From: Lachnospiraceae bacterium | GTDB taxonomy: Bacteria; Bacillota; Clostridia; Lachnospirales; Lachnospiraceae | Direction: 5' to 3' | NCBI GenBank assembly: GCA_022510685.1 | Contig: JAFLTA010000019.1 | Location: forward strand, 1-45,894 | Length of the DNA: 45,894 nucleotides | Shown here: positions 9,112 to 16,479 of the stretch, piece after piece | Numbering within the stretch: position 1 is the stretch's first letter | Layout of the letters: each line of letters begins with the position of its first letter | Program-made: the position numbers and the translations under genes | Notes under the pieces: generated by a model | The model's database searches: none | The model's input: the letters and a program-made list of their open reading frames with translations, nothing else | What the model was told of the DNA's origin: nothing

Positions 9112-9140
9112 TTGAAAATATTTCATTTCTGTGCTATTAT
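9112..9140 (+). promoter_or_regulatory. Promoter of the pan operon
   Basis: TTGAAA at 9112-9117, 17-bp spacer, TATTAT at 9135-9140. This gives a transcript starting near 9147 and a leader of about 190 nt before panG. Confidence 0.6.
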
Positions 9141-9160
9141 TCATCTGGTTGTGTATTCCA

Positions 9161-9227
9161 ATAATAACAGTAGGTTTGAAGACTGGCACCTTAACAGGAT
9201 AGTGTTATTATGCCCTCATACCGGGCA
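9161..9227 (+). promoter_or_regulatory. Structured leader of the pan operon
   Basis: Within the long leader, ATAATAACA (9161-9169) pairs perfectly with TGTTATTAT (9203-9211); inside it AGGT (172-175) pairs with ACCT (188-191), leaving asymmetric internal loops. A second hairpin TGCCC/GGGCA (9211-9227) follows directly. A conserved RNA called the pan motif is known upstream of pantothenate genes in Firmicutes; the position fits, but I cannot confirm its consensus by eye. No terminator-like structure is seen before panG. Confidence 0.35.
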
Positions 9228-9340
9228 GGCACTTTTGTTTGGTTTACAGTCGAAAAAATCTATGAGGAATGAGCGGTATTCGGTAAGAAACTGCATCAGA
9301 TGATAGTGCGTCACTCCGGCTTGTGAAAGAGGGTGATAGC

Positions 9341-10195
9341 ATGAAAATTGGAATCGTTGGAGCAGGTCGCGTGGGCGTTACGCTGGGGAAATACCTAGCA
9401 GATGCCGGTGTGGACGTGGCAGGTTATTATAGCAAAACGACAAAAAGTGCTGTTGAGGCAGCAGAGTTTACTGACACAAAGGTTTTTGAAAAACTCGCGG
9501 ATATTGTACAAGTGAGCGACACCCTGTTTATCACGACACCGGACAGTGTGATTAGTGAAGTTTGGGGTTGCATTGCAGCGTATCCTTTGACAGGAAAAAT
9601 CTTGTGCCATTTTAGTGGTTCATTGTCATCTGATATCTTTTCCGGGATAGATAAGACCGGTGCTTCCGGCTGTTCTATTCATCCGATGTATGCGTTCAGC
9701 AATCGATTTACTTCCTATGAAAATTTTCATACAGCATATTTGGTAGCAGAGGGAGCTGCTTCTGCACGGAAACCTTTGGAAAATCTTTTCCGGGGATTAG
9801 GTCATACCGTGTTGGAAATCCGGGCTGCAGATAAAGTGAAATATCATGCGGCAGCGGCAATGATCAGTAATGATATGATTGCGTTGTTTCAGACGGTCTT
9901 GGATTTATTGGAAGAATGCGGTTTTAAGGAGGAAGACAGCATTTGTCTTTTAAGACCGATAATAGAAAACAATGTTTCGACCATGTTGGAACAGGGAGCG
10001 ATGGAGGCATTGACGGGACCTGTGGAACGCGGTGATACCGAAACGGTGAAGAAACATATGGAAGCCCTGCAGGCAAGTCCTGCCGGAGAGGTTTACCGGA
10101 CTTTGGGCAAGGTGCTTGTCGACATTGCGGAGCGAAAATATCCTGAGCGGCATAATACAGCGATGCAGGCGCTGTTTTCTCTGGGCGAAAAATAG
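9341..10195 (+). CDS. panG: Ketopantoate reductase-like Rossmann/DUF2520 protein (probable PanG)
   Basis: 284 residues from ATG 9341, which follows GAGGG; the open frame extends upstream but without a better start. The N-terminus [16 protein letters not shown] is an NAD(P)-binding Rossmann motif. Mid-protein [11 protein letters not shown] and SIHPMYAFS, and the C-terminal helical domain ([11 protein letters not shown]), match the Rossmann-like/DUF2520 family. Members of this family (PanG) replace PanE in reducing ketopantoate to pantoate in several bacteria. As first gene of a run with panB, panC, panD and coaBC it would supply the otherwise missing step of this pathway. Family certain; the ketopantoate role is inferred mostly from context. 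Cytoplasmic. Confidence 0.8.
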   Translation: MKIGIVGAGRVGVTLGKYLADAGVDVAGYYSKTTKSAVEAAEFTDTKVFEKLADIVQVSDTLFITTPDSVISEVWGCIAAYPLTGKILCHFSGSLSSDIFSGIDKTGASGCSIHPMYAFSNRFTSYENFHTAYLVAEGAASARKPLENLFRGLGHTVLEIRAADKVKYHAAAAMISNDMIALFQTVLDLLEECGFKEEDSICLLRPIIENNVSTMLEQGAMEALTGPVERGDTETVKKHMEALQASPAGEVYRTLGKVLVDIAERKYPERHNTAMQALFSLGEK

Positions 10196-10253
10196 GATAG
10201 CCGGAGATAGGAATCCGACTGGCAAACAGCGGATATCCGGAAAGGGAAATAAA

Positions 10254-11081
10254 ATGAAAAATACAGTTAGTACATTTCAGGCTGCTAAAGAAAAAGGGGA
10301 GCGGCTGACGATGCTCACTGCCTACGATTACTCCACGGCAAAGCTGATGGATGAGGCGGAGATTAACGGTATACTCGTGGGAGATTCTCTGGGAAATGTA
10401 ATTCTTGGTTATGAAGATACCATTTCAGTCACAATGGAGGATATGATTCATCACGGTGCAGCAGTAGCCAGGGGTGCAAAAAATTCGCTGGTGGTAGTTG
10501 ATATGCCATTCATGTCCTATCAGACATCGGTGTATGATGCGGTGGTCAATGCGGGCAGGCTGATGAAAGAAGGGCGTGCCAATGCAGTGAAACTGGAAGG
10601 TGGTGCCACGGTAGCCGAGCAGATTGCCGCCATAACAGATGCGGGCATTCCCGTAATGGCACATTTGGGACTGACCCCACAGTCCATTAATGCATTTGGC
10701 GGGAATAAGGTACAGGGCAAAAGTGAAGAAGCGGCGAAGAAGTTGATAGAGGATGCTCTGGCGGTACAGGAAGCAGGCGCATTCGCTGTAGTATTGGAAT
10801 GTATTCCGGCGAAGTTGGCAGCGATTATCACAGAGAAACTGACCATTCCCACTATTGGTATAGGAGCAGGTGCGGGGTGCGACGGACAGATTTTGGTTTA
10901 TCAGGATATGTTGGGTATGTTTTCCGATTATGTTCCGAAATTCGTAAAGCAGTTTGCAGATGTGGGAACGGTGATGAAGGAAGCCTTTGCCGCATATATT
11001 GGGGAGGTGCAGGATGGTTCCTATCCGGCAGAGGAGCATACCTTCCAAATTAACGACGATGTACTGGACAAGCTGTATTGA
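10254..11081 (+). CDS. panB: 3-methyl-2-oxobutanoate hydroxymethyltransferase
   Basis: 275 residues from ATG 10254 (GGAAAGGGA upstream). Transfers a hydroxymethyl group from methylene-tetrahydrofolate to 2-oxoisovalerate, giving ketopantoate, the first committed step to pantothenate. Family motifs are clear: [19 protein letters not shown] with the metal-binding Asp, [27 protein letters not shown] and the C-terminal [21 protein letters not shown]. Normal length. It starts 58 bp after panG and is followed after 99 bp by panC. Its substrate is also the product of the branched-chain pathway, in which ilvE at 21188 works. Confidence 0.95.
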   Translation: MKNTVSTFQAAKEKGERLTMLTAYDYSTAKLMDEAEINGILVGDSLGNVILGYEDTISVTMEDMIHHGAAVARGAKNSLVVVDMPFMSYQTSVYDAVVNAGRLMKEGRANAVKLEGGATVAEQIAAITDAGIPVMAHLGLTPQSINAFGGNKVQGKSEEAAKKLIEDALAVQEAGAFAVVLECIPAKLAAIITEKLTIPTIGIGAGAGCDGQILVYQDMLGMFSDYVPKFVKQFADVGTVMKEAFAAYIGEVQDGSYPAEEHTFQINDDVLDKLY

Positions 11082-11180
11082 TATAGATATAAATTTTTAT
11101 TTGGATGGTGCCGTGAGTGCGGCGCATGACATAGTTGTATTGATATGAGGATATACAGGGATAGGGAAAAGAGGTTAGGA

Positions 11181-12026
11181 ATGAAAATAGTTGAGACGAT
11201 TTTAGAGGTAAGACAGCAGGTAAAAGAATGGAGAATGGAAGGGCTTTCTGTGGGACTTGTCCCGACAATGGGATACCTTCACGAAGGACACAAAAGTCTG
11301 ATTGACCGTGCAGTTGCAGAAAATGACAGAGTGGTGGTGAGTGTTTTTGTAAATCCCATGCAGTTTGCACCATCGGAGGACTTGGAAAGTTATCCGCGGG
11401 ATATGGACAGGGATGCCGCTATTTGTGAGAAAGCCGGTGCAAGTTTGATATTTCATCCGGAGCCGGAAGAAATGTATCATGAGGGTTTTTCCTCATTTGT
11501 AGATATGACTACTCTCACGGGCGGTCTCTGTGGAAAAAGCAGACCCATTCATTTTCGCGGCGTATGTACGGTGGTAGCAAAGCTATTTAACATCGTTACA
11601 CCGGACCGTGCTTATTTTGGACAAAAAGACGCCCAGCAGTTGGCAGTCATTCGCCATATGGTAAGGGATTTGGATTTTGGAATTGAAATCGTGGGATGCC
11701 CGATTATCCGGGAGGAGGATGGTTTGGCAAAAAGTTCACGCAATACCTATCTGAATGTAGATGAGCGGCAGGCAGCGTTGATTTTAAGTAAAGCCCTGGC
11801 AAAAGGGAAAGCTCTGCTGGAGACCGGTGAAAAAGATGCTGCCAAAATCTGTCAGACTATTTTGGATGATATTGCCACGGAGCCGATGGCAAAAGTGGAC
11901 TATGTGGAAGTAGTGGACTGGAATACGTTAGAGCCGGTGGAAACAGTCGCACGAGACGTACTGGTGGCAATAGCGGTATTTATTGGCAAGACCCGACTCA
12001 TTGATAATTTTATCTATGAATTGTAG
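11181..12026 (+). CDS. panC: Pantoate--beta-alanine ligase
   Basis: 281 residues from ATG 11181 (AGAGGTTAGGA just upstream); an in-frame ATG at 11145 has no good ribosome site. Condenses pantoate and beta-alanine with ATP to give pantothenate. Visible motifs: VPTMGYLHEGHKSLI (HIGH-like nucleotide site), VFVNPMQFAPSEDL, FRGVCTVVAKLFN, YFGQKDAQQL and the KMSKS-like GLAKSSRNTYL. Usual length for the family. Third gene of the pantothenate operon. Confidence 0.96.
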   Translation: MKIVETILEVRQQVKEWRMEGLSVGLVPTMGYLHEGHKSLIDRAVAENDRVVVSVFVNPMQFAPSEDLESYPRDMDRDAAICEKAGASLIFHPEPEEMYHEGFSSFVDMTTLTGGLCGKSRPIHFRGVCTVVAKLFNIVTPDRAYFGQKDAQQLAVIRHMVRDLDFGIEIVGCPIIREEDGLAKSSRNTYLNVDERQAALILSKALAKGKALLETGEKDAAKICQTILDDIATEPMAKVDYVEVVDWNTLEPVETVARDVLVAIAVFIGKTRLIDNFIYEL

Positions 12027-12122
12027 GGTAGTATGAGGCATGATACAGCAGATGAGCAATTGGACAAGTGAAAATGTCAGTTATTTATTATTCGTTGTAC
12101 CGGATAGGGGAAAGGAGTACCT

Positions 12123-12515
12123 ATGAATATTACGATGCTGAAAGGGAAGATACATCGTGCGGTAGTGAAGCAGGCAGAGCTGCATTATGTGGGAAGCATA
12201 ACAGTAGACCCGGAATTGATGAAAGCAGCCGGAATTTTGGAATACGAGATGGTTCAAATTGTAGATATTGAGAACGGAAATCGTTTTGAGACATATACCA
12301 TTTGCGGGGAGCCGGGCAGTGGTATGATTTGTTTGAATGGTGCTGCCGCCAGACAGGTGCAGGTCGGCGACCACATTATTATTATGGCTTATGCGCAGAT
12401 GACACCGGAGGAGGCAAAAGAACATAAACCTACCGTAGTATTTGTAAATGAAGATAATCAGGTGAGCCAGATATCCCATTATGAAAAGCACGGTGAGCTG
12501 GCACCACTATCTTAG
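12123..12515 (+). CDS. panD: Aspartate 1-decarboxylase proenzyme
   Basis: 130 residues from ATG 12123 after AAAGGAG. Makes beta-alanine from aspartate. The proenzyme cuts itself at Gly24-Ser25, present here in HYVGSITVD at exactly those positions, to form the pyruvoyl cofactor. The [19 protein letters not shown] segment is typical. Length is normal. Together with panG, panB and panC this gives a complete route to pantothenate in one operon. Confidence 0.97.
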   Translation: MNITMLKGKIHRAVVKQAELHYVGSITVDPELMKAAGILEYEMVQIVDIENGNRFETYTICGEPGSGMICLNGAAARQVQVGDHIIIMAYAQMTPEEAKEHKPTVVFVNEDNQVSQISHYEKHGELAPLS

Positions 12516-12579
12516 GGCGGGGTGGCAGATGCCCACTAACCAAAATAAGACGAGTGCCATTTTTGGGACAGGAGGAATC

Positions 12580-13776
12580 ATGTTACAGGGAAAGACAGTT
12601 GTATTAGGTGTGACAGGTAGTATAGCAGCATACAAGATTGCAAACTTAGCCAGCATGCTGGTGAAGCTTCATGCACAGGTTCATGTACTCATGACGGATA
12701 ATGCTACAAAGTTTATTAACCCTATCACCTTTGAAACACTTACCGGGCATAAATGTCTGGTGGATACTTTTGACCGTAATTTTCAATATAATGTAGAGCA
12801 TGTGGCGTTGGCAAAACAGGCAGATGTCGTGTTAATCGCACCTGCGTCTGCAAATGTAATCGGTAAGATTGCAAACGGTATTGCGGATGATATGCTGACC
12901 ACTACTGTGATGGCATGCAAGTGTAAGAAAATGATTGCTCCGGCAATGAATACAAATATGTTTGAGAATCCCATTGTGCAGGATAATCTGGATAAGCTGC
13001 GCCGCTTTGGCTATGAGGTCATTGCGCCCGCGGTGGGTTATCTCGCCTGCAAGGATGTGGGAGCCGGAAAACTGCCGGAGGAGTCGCTTTTATTACAACA
13101 TATTTTGAGGGAAATCCGTTTCGAGAAAGATTTAGCGGGAAAGAGAATTTTAATTACTGCCGGTCCTACGGTAGAGGCAATCGACCCTGTACGATTTATC
13201 TCAAATCATTCCACAGGAAAAATGGGATATGCCTTGGCAAATATAGCCATGCAGCGGGGGGCAGAGGTGACGTTAGTGACAGGTCCGGTTCATCTGGAGC
13301 CTCCGGCATTTGTAGAGGTCGTTCCTGTGCAGAGTGCCGAGGATATGTTTCGGGAGGTGACGAGCCGGGCAGCAGAGCAGGACATCATTATCAAGGCTGC
13401 GGCAGTGGCAGATTACACGCCGGAAATCGTGGCAGAGGAAAAGATAAAGAAAACGGGTGACAAAACGGAAATCAAGCTAATGCGCACGAAGGATATATTG
13501 AAGTATCTGGGGGAACACCGCGGGGCGGGTCAGCTGCTCTGTGGATTTTCCATGGAAACGGAGCATATGTTGGAAAATTCCCGTAAAAAACTGGAAAAGA
13601 AAAATTTGGATATGATTGTGGCAAACAATGTGAAAACAGAAGGTGCCGGATTTGGTGTGGATACAAATGTGGTTACTATGATTACAAAGGACGGCGAGAA
13701 GGAACTCCCGCAGATGAGCAAGGAGGAGGTTGCTTCTGCAATTTTTGACATGTTATTGAGGATAAGTTGTGCCTAA
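12580..13776 (+). CDS. coaBC: Bifunctional phosphopantothenoylcysteine decarboxylase / phosphopantothenate--cysteine ligase
   Basis: 398 residues from ATG 12580, preceded by CAGGAGGAAT; an upstream in-frame ATG at 12481 lies inside panD and is rejected. Carries out two successive steps from 4'-phosphopantothenate towards coenzyme A. N-terminal flavin-binding CoaC domain: GVTGSIAAYKI, the catalytic His in NVEHVALAK, PASANVIGKIANG and PAMNTNMFENP. C-terminal CoaB domain: ITAGPTVEAIDPVRFISNHSTGKMG, KAAAVADYTP and EKIKK. Last gene of the pan operon, so the operon carries the path up to 4'-phosphopantetheine except pantothenate kinase. Confidence 0.96.
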   Translation: MLQGKTVVLGVTGSIAAYKIANLASMLVKLHAQVHVLMTDNATKFINPITFETLTGHKCLVDTFDRNFQYNVEHVALAKQADVVLIAPASANVIGKIANGIADDMLTTTVMACKCKKMIAPAMNTNMFENPIVQDNLDKLRRFGYEVIAPAVGYLACKDVGAGKLPEESLLLQHILREIRFEKDLAGKRILITAGPTVEAIDPVRFISNHSTGKMGYALANIAMQRGAEVTLVTGPVHLEPPAFVEVVPVQSAEDMFREVTSRAAEQDIIIKAAAVADYTPEIVAEEKIKKTGDKTEIKLMRTKDILKYLGEHRGAGQLLCGFSMETEHMLENSRKKLEKKNLDMIVANNVKTEGAGFGVDTNVVTMITKDGEKELPQMSKEEVASAIFDMLLRISCA

Positions 13777-13814
13777 CTAACCCTCTAAAACAAGGGTTTG
13801 CAAAATTTAAGGGG

Positions 13815-13843
13815 TTGCTATTTTCTCTGAACTGTATTAGAAT
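13815..13843 (+). promoter_or_regulatory. Possible promoter of the ferredoxin gene
   Basis: TTGCTA (13815-13820), 17-bp spacer, TAGAAT (13838-13843), placed 35 bp before the ferredoxin ATG. Moderate match only. Confidence 0.4.
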
Positions 13844-13877
13844 AAGTTCATACTTATATAAAAGGAGGTATTATATT

Positions 13878-14048
13878 ATGGCATATGTAATTAGCGACGA
13901 TTGCGTAAGTTGTGGAGCTTGTGCAGGTGGATGCCCGGTTGGTGCAATTGCTGAGGGAGGTTCCCATTACGAGATTGATGCAGATACATGCATTTCTTGT
14001 GGAGCTTGTGCAGGTACATGCCCATCTGGTGCTATTTCCGAGGGTTAA
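13878..14048 (+). CDS. 2[4Fe-4S] ferredoxin
   Basis: 56 residues; ATG 13878 follows AAAGGAGG at 13861-13868. Two cluster motifs CVSCGACAGGCPVGAI and CISCGACAGTCPSGAI give two [4Fe-4S] clusters, the classical clostridial 8Fe ferredoxin of 55-56 residues. It carries low-potential electrons, for example for the ferredoxin-dependent 2-oxoacid oxidoreductase encoded at 32103-35170. It forms its own transcription unit with a terminator at 14075. Confidence 0.96.
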   Translation: MAYVISDDCVSCGACAGGCPVGAIAEGGSHYEIDADTCISCGACAGTCPSGAISEG

Positions 14049-14074
14049 TTTGAAATAGTGTGACTATGAGAATT

Positions 14075-14120
14075 AAGTTGTAGGTTTCATACAGAATGAG
14101 TGCCTGCAACTTTTTCTTTT
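14075..14120 (+). terminator. Intrinsic terminator after the ferredoxin gene
   Basis: Stem AAGTTGTAGG (14075-14084) with CCTGCAACTT (14103-14112, one G-T pair), followed by TTTCTTTT. Confidence 0.85.
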
Positions 14121-14143
14121 GCTATATATAAATGGATGTGGGG

Positions 14144-14172
14144 TTGTGTTTCTTGAAATAGAGTGTTATAAT
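14144..14172 (+). promoter_or_regulatory. Promoter of the DUF1858 gene
   Basis: TTGTGT (14144-14149), 17-bp spacer, TATAAT (14167-14172), 64 bp before the ATG. Confidence 0.55.
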
Positions 14173-14236
14173 CTCTGTCGGAGATACAAATACTAGTATA
14201 ATAATACACAGAATATAAAAACAGGAGGTAACAGCG

Positions 14237-14452
14237 ATGGAAGCACAGGTTAGTAAGGATATGGTAATTGCAGATATGCTTCAGATTGATCCGGGCATTG
14301 CGGCTATTTTAATGGCATCGGGAATGCATTGTATAGGATGCCCGTCTGCACAGGGCGAAAGCCTGGAGGAAGCAGCACTGGTTCACGGAATGGACGCAGA
14401 TGTATTGGTGGAAAATGTAAATGATTATCTGACCAAGAAACGTTCAAACTAA
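14237..14452 (+). CDS. DUF1858 (hybrid-cluster-protein-associated redox) small protein
   Basis: 71 residues, ATG 14237 after ACAGGAGG. The sequence V(S)[45 protein letters not shown], taken in parts, is typical of DUF1858: an Asp-Pro-Gly turn, and the redox pair in HCIGCPSA (CxxC). Relatives occur alone or next to hybrid cluster (prismane) proteins and are thought to take part in thiol redox; no such partner is present here. Single-gene unit with its own promoter and terminator. Confidence 0.9.
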   Translation: MEAQVSKDMVIADMLQIDPGIAAILMASGMHCIGCPSAQGESLEEAALVHGMDADVLVENVNDYLTKKRSN

Positions 14453-14470
14453 ACATGCTGAAAAGATAAG

Positions 14471-14510
14471 GGTGCAGGAAACTCCAATGAAGTTTCCTGC
14501 ACCTTTATTT
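14471..14510 (+). terminator. Intrinsic terminator after the DUF1858 gene
   Basis: 13-bp perfect stem GGTGCAGGAAACT / AGTTTCCTGCACC (14471-14483 / 14491-14503), 7-nt loop, then TTTATTTT. It may also serve the convergent mecA transcript. Confidence 0.92.
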
Positions 14511-14564
14511 TGTTTGCTTATAATTTTTCAATGTAATGTATTGGGAGACAGATTTTGTCTGCTT

Positions 14565-15386
14565 CTACATACTGCCCAGTATTTGCAACGCCTTATCGTG
14601 AATCAACGGCTCATAATGTTCTTCGTAATAGGAAGATATAGCAGGCGTGCTGCGTATCAGCGTTCCGTATTCACTGATGGTGTTACAAATGCGGTTAAAT
14701 TCCTCCGGAGAGTGGTCTGACTTATGAAGAATGAGGTAATACTCGCCCGCATATTTGTTGCGGTAAGCGGTATTTTGCCCATGGTATTGATAAAGCAGCT
14801 GCTCACCGAGAGTTGATAATTGTTTCAAGGAATGGAAACGATATACCCGAATAATGTCCGTCTGTTCCCTTGTGCGCTCTGTCTTTGGTCGTGGCTCAAT
14901 TCCCAGTGCCTCCGACAGGGAGATGAAGTCTGTGTCTTTCTCTGAATTTCCTTCCGTAATGCCTGATAGAGACTCCGGATGAAAAGAAAGCGTGTCAGAA
15001 GAATAACTTTCCTCTGCTTCGGTAAGGGTGTCTGAAAAAGGAATATCCTCATCATCTACCATAACGAAATCTTCTTCATCAAAATAATCATCTTCAGGGT
15101 CATCTGTAAAATGAGAAAAACGGGTATCCAATTCCTCAGGGTCCTCTACCTTGGTAATCACTAAAACCAGAGCATCAGGCAACATGGGGATGGCTTCTAT
15201 CATTAAAGGAATATCATCCGCTTCAAAACCAAATTCATAGGATGCCTGCTGCATCATATCGCGAAATAGAGCCTTGGCTTTTTCGGTACCGTATGCCAAT
15301 TCGCTGATACGGATTTCGCGTTCCTTAAGGTCTTTTTGATTCAAGGTACAACGAATTTGATGTTCATTGATTTTTTCAATTCGCAT
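14565..15386 (-). CDS. mecA: Adaptor protein MecA
   Basis: 273 residues; ATG at 15386 on the minus strand follows AAAGGAAGTGAGC. MecA brings substrates to the ClpC ATPase for ClpCP degradation. The N-terminal domain (1-80) has MRIEKINEHQIRCTLNQKDL and the FEADDIPLMIEAIPM region; an acidic linker (about 80-165) follows; the C-terminal domain (about 170-273) has YRFHSLKQLSTLGEQL and HKSDHSPEEFNRICNTISEYG. The linker is longer than in Bacillus subtilis MecA (218 residues), as is common in Clostridia. Monocistronic with a good promoter at 15477-15505. Confidence 0.92.
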   Translation of the reverse strand: MRIEKINEHQIRCTLNQKDLKEREIRISELAYGTEKAKALFRDMMQQASYEFGFEADDIPLMIEAIPMLPDALVLVITKVEDPEELDTRFSHFTDDPEDDYFDEEDFVMVDDEDIPFSDTLTEAEESYSSDTLSFHPESLSGITEGNSEKDTDFISLSEALGIEPRPKTERTREQTDIIRVYRFHSLKQLSTLGEQLLYQYHGQNTAYRNKYAGEYYLILHKSDHSPEEFNRICNTISEYGTLIRSTPAISSYYEEHYEPLIHDKALQILGSM

Positions 15387-15476
15387 AGGCTCACTTCCTT
15401 TCTGGTTGATTTTGGGAGAGCAAACGCTCTTTAAACCTAATGATTAAAAGAAAAAAATATCTTTTAATCTATGTTA

Positions 15477-15505
15477 AGTATAAAATAATATAGCAAATAA
15501 GTCAA
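15477..15505 (-). promoter_or_regulatory. Promoter of mecA
   Basis: On the minus strand TTGACT (15505-15500), a 17-bp spacer and TATACT (15482-15477). Transcription would start about 85 bp before the ATG. Confidence 0.65.
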
Positions 15506-15678
15506 TGCAATGGATTATATTTAGATTCTGTTATTTTACACAAAAGCATACGTGGAGATTATTCTCATTTTCTATGAAAATCCCTAAATCTATTATAAAC
15601 CTATCAAAACGCTTTTGATATTGGTAATATGTACTATTTTTTCAATTTATTTTCTATCCGTAAAATGCTGTTTTTCTA

Positions 15679-15707
15679 TTGCGAATAAATTTTTTGAGTA
15701 ATATAAT
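15679..15707 (+). promoter_or_regulatory. Promoter of the small-ORF unit
   Basis: TTGCGA (15679-15684), 17-bp spacer, TATAAT (15702-15707). The AT-rich stretch 15506-15678 between it and the mecA promoter holds nothing else I can identify. Confidence 0.6.
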
Positions 15708-15767
15708 GCGTTCAGAGAATCGAATCCGTTGTAAAGGAGGTGAGAAAAAATCAAAAGGAAGGATATG

Positions 15768-15995
15768 ATGCTTTTGTATTCTTACAGTATAATGTATTCT
15801 AACGGAAACAAAAGGTTCCGATTGCAGCGTATAATAGGGATTCGCTTCTCAGGTAATTCAAGTATAAGCATATGGAGGATTGACGTGTCACGATATACAA
15901 CAAATTCAAGAAACAAGAAACAATCAGTTCATAATGTCATATCACTCCATATCATAAGGAGGAAAAGCAATTGGAGAGAAAGTCTAATGGATTAA
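15768..15995 (+). CDS. Possible small basic protein, unrecognised
   Basis: About 75 residues if started at ATG 15768 (AAGGAAGG at 15755-15762). A far stronger ribosome site, AAAGGAGG, lies at 15733-15741, but no ATG/GTG/TTG stands at the right distance after it in any frame; the codon there is ATC, in frame with this ORF. An internal GTG at about 15884 also has GGAGG before it. The protein is basic and rich in Arg, Ser and Asn without a recognised domain. It overlaps the next ORF by 25 bp. It may be real, a chain of very short ORFs, or not coding. Confidence 0.3.
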   Translation: MLLYSYSIMYSNGNKRFRLQRIIGIRFSGNSSISIWRIDVSRYTTNSRNKKQSVHNVISLHIIRRKSNWRESLMD

Positions 15996-16204
15996 AAGAG
16001 GTCATGTACTCCTGGGTAATATCGGAAATACGCAATGCGGAAAATATAGGAATGCCGGTCAGAGTAGATGGGAAATACTATACGATGCGCGATGCGGCAC
16101 GCCTTCATCATGTGATGGAGGATCATTATTACATGAAGAGTTACATTGGGGATGAACATGGCAGGATTCAGGAGATCAATTTCGATCATATCACCGAATT
16201 TTGA
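15971..16204 (+). CDS. Hypothetical protein, 77 residues, TTG start
   Basis: The TTG at 15971 stands 8 nt after AAGGAGG (15956-15962), which decides the start. Composition is that of a normal small soluble protein (MERKSNGLKEVMYSWVIS; YYTMRDAARLHHVMEDHYYM). I recognise no family; it lacks the Spo0E signature. A strong terminator follows at 16292. Confidence 0.65.
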   Translation: MERKSNGLKEVMYSWVISEIRNAENIGMPVRVDGKYYTMRDAARLHHVMEDHYYMKSYIGDEHGRIQEINFDHITEF

Positions 16205-16291
16205 GAGAAACGTTGTTATCCAAGTCAATTGGCAGGTTTACCGATAATTGACAAAGTATGTCTGTGTGTTCACACACAAACTCCTATTCGG

Positions 16292-16345
16292 GGAAGGGAT
16301 TCCCGGCCCGGAATCCCTTCCTGTATGTAATGACATACTTTTGTT
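16292..16345 (+). terminator. Terminator of the small-ORF unit
   Basis: 12-bp perfect stem GGAAGGGATTCC / GGAATCCCTTCC (16292-16303 / 16310-16321), then a second small hairpin GTATG/CATAC followed by TTTTGTTTT. Confidence 0.75.
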
Positions 16346-16401
16346 TTAGTGCAAGATGAAATAAGGTTTCAATTGGTGCTATTATGCTATGTGTAAAGAA
16401 T

Positions 16402-16430
16402 TTGCCCCATTGCCGGAAACGTGGTATACT
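16402..16430 (+). promoter_or_regulatory. Promoter of the GH18 gene
   Basis: TTGCCC (16402-16407), 17-bp spacer, TATACT (16425-16430), 49 bp before the ATG at 16480. Confidence 0.5.
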
Positions 16431-16479
16431 GTAAAAGTATATCGTTGTTTTAGAGAATAAGAAATGAGGGTATTAACAA

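Noticed and set aside
12481-12579. Longer start for coaBC
   Set aside because: The upstream ATG lies within panD and the family start with a GGAGG site is at 12580.
14046-14236. Hybrid cluster protein partner for DUF1858
   Set aside because: No such gene next to it; the gap holds only a terminator and a promoter.
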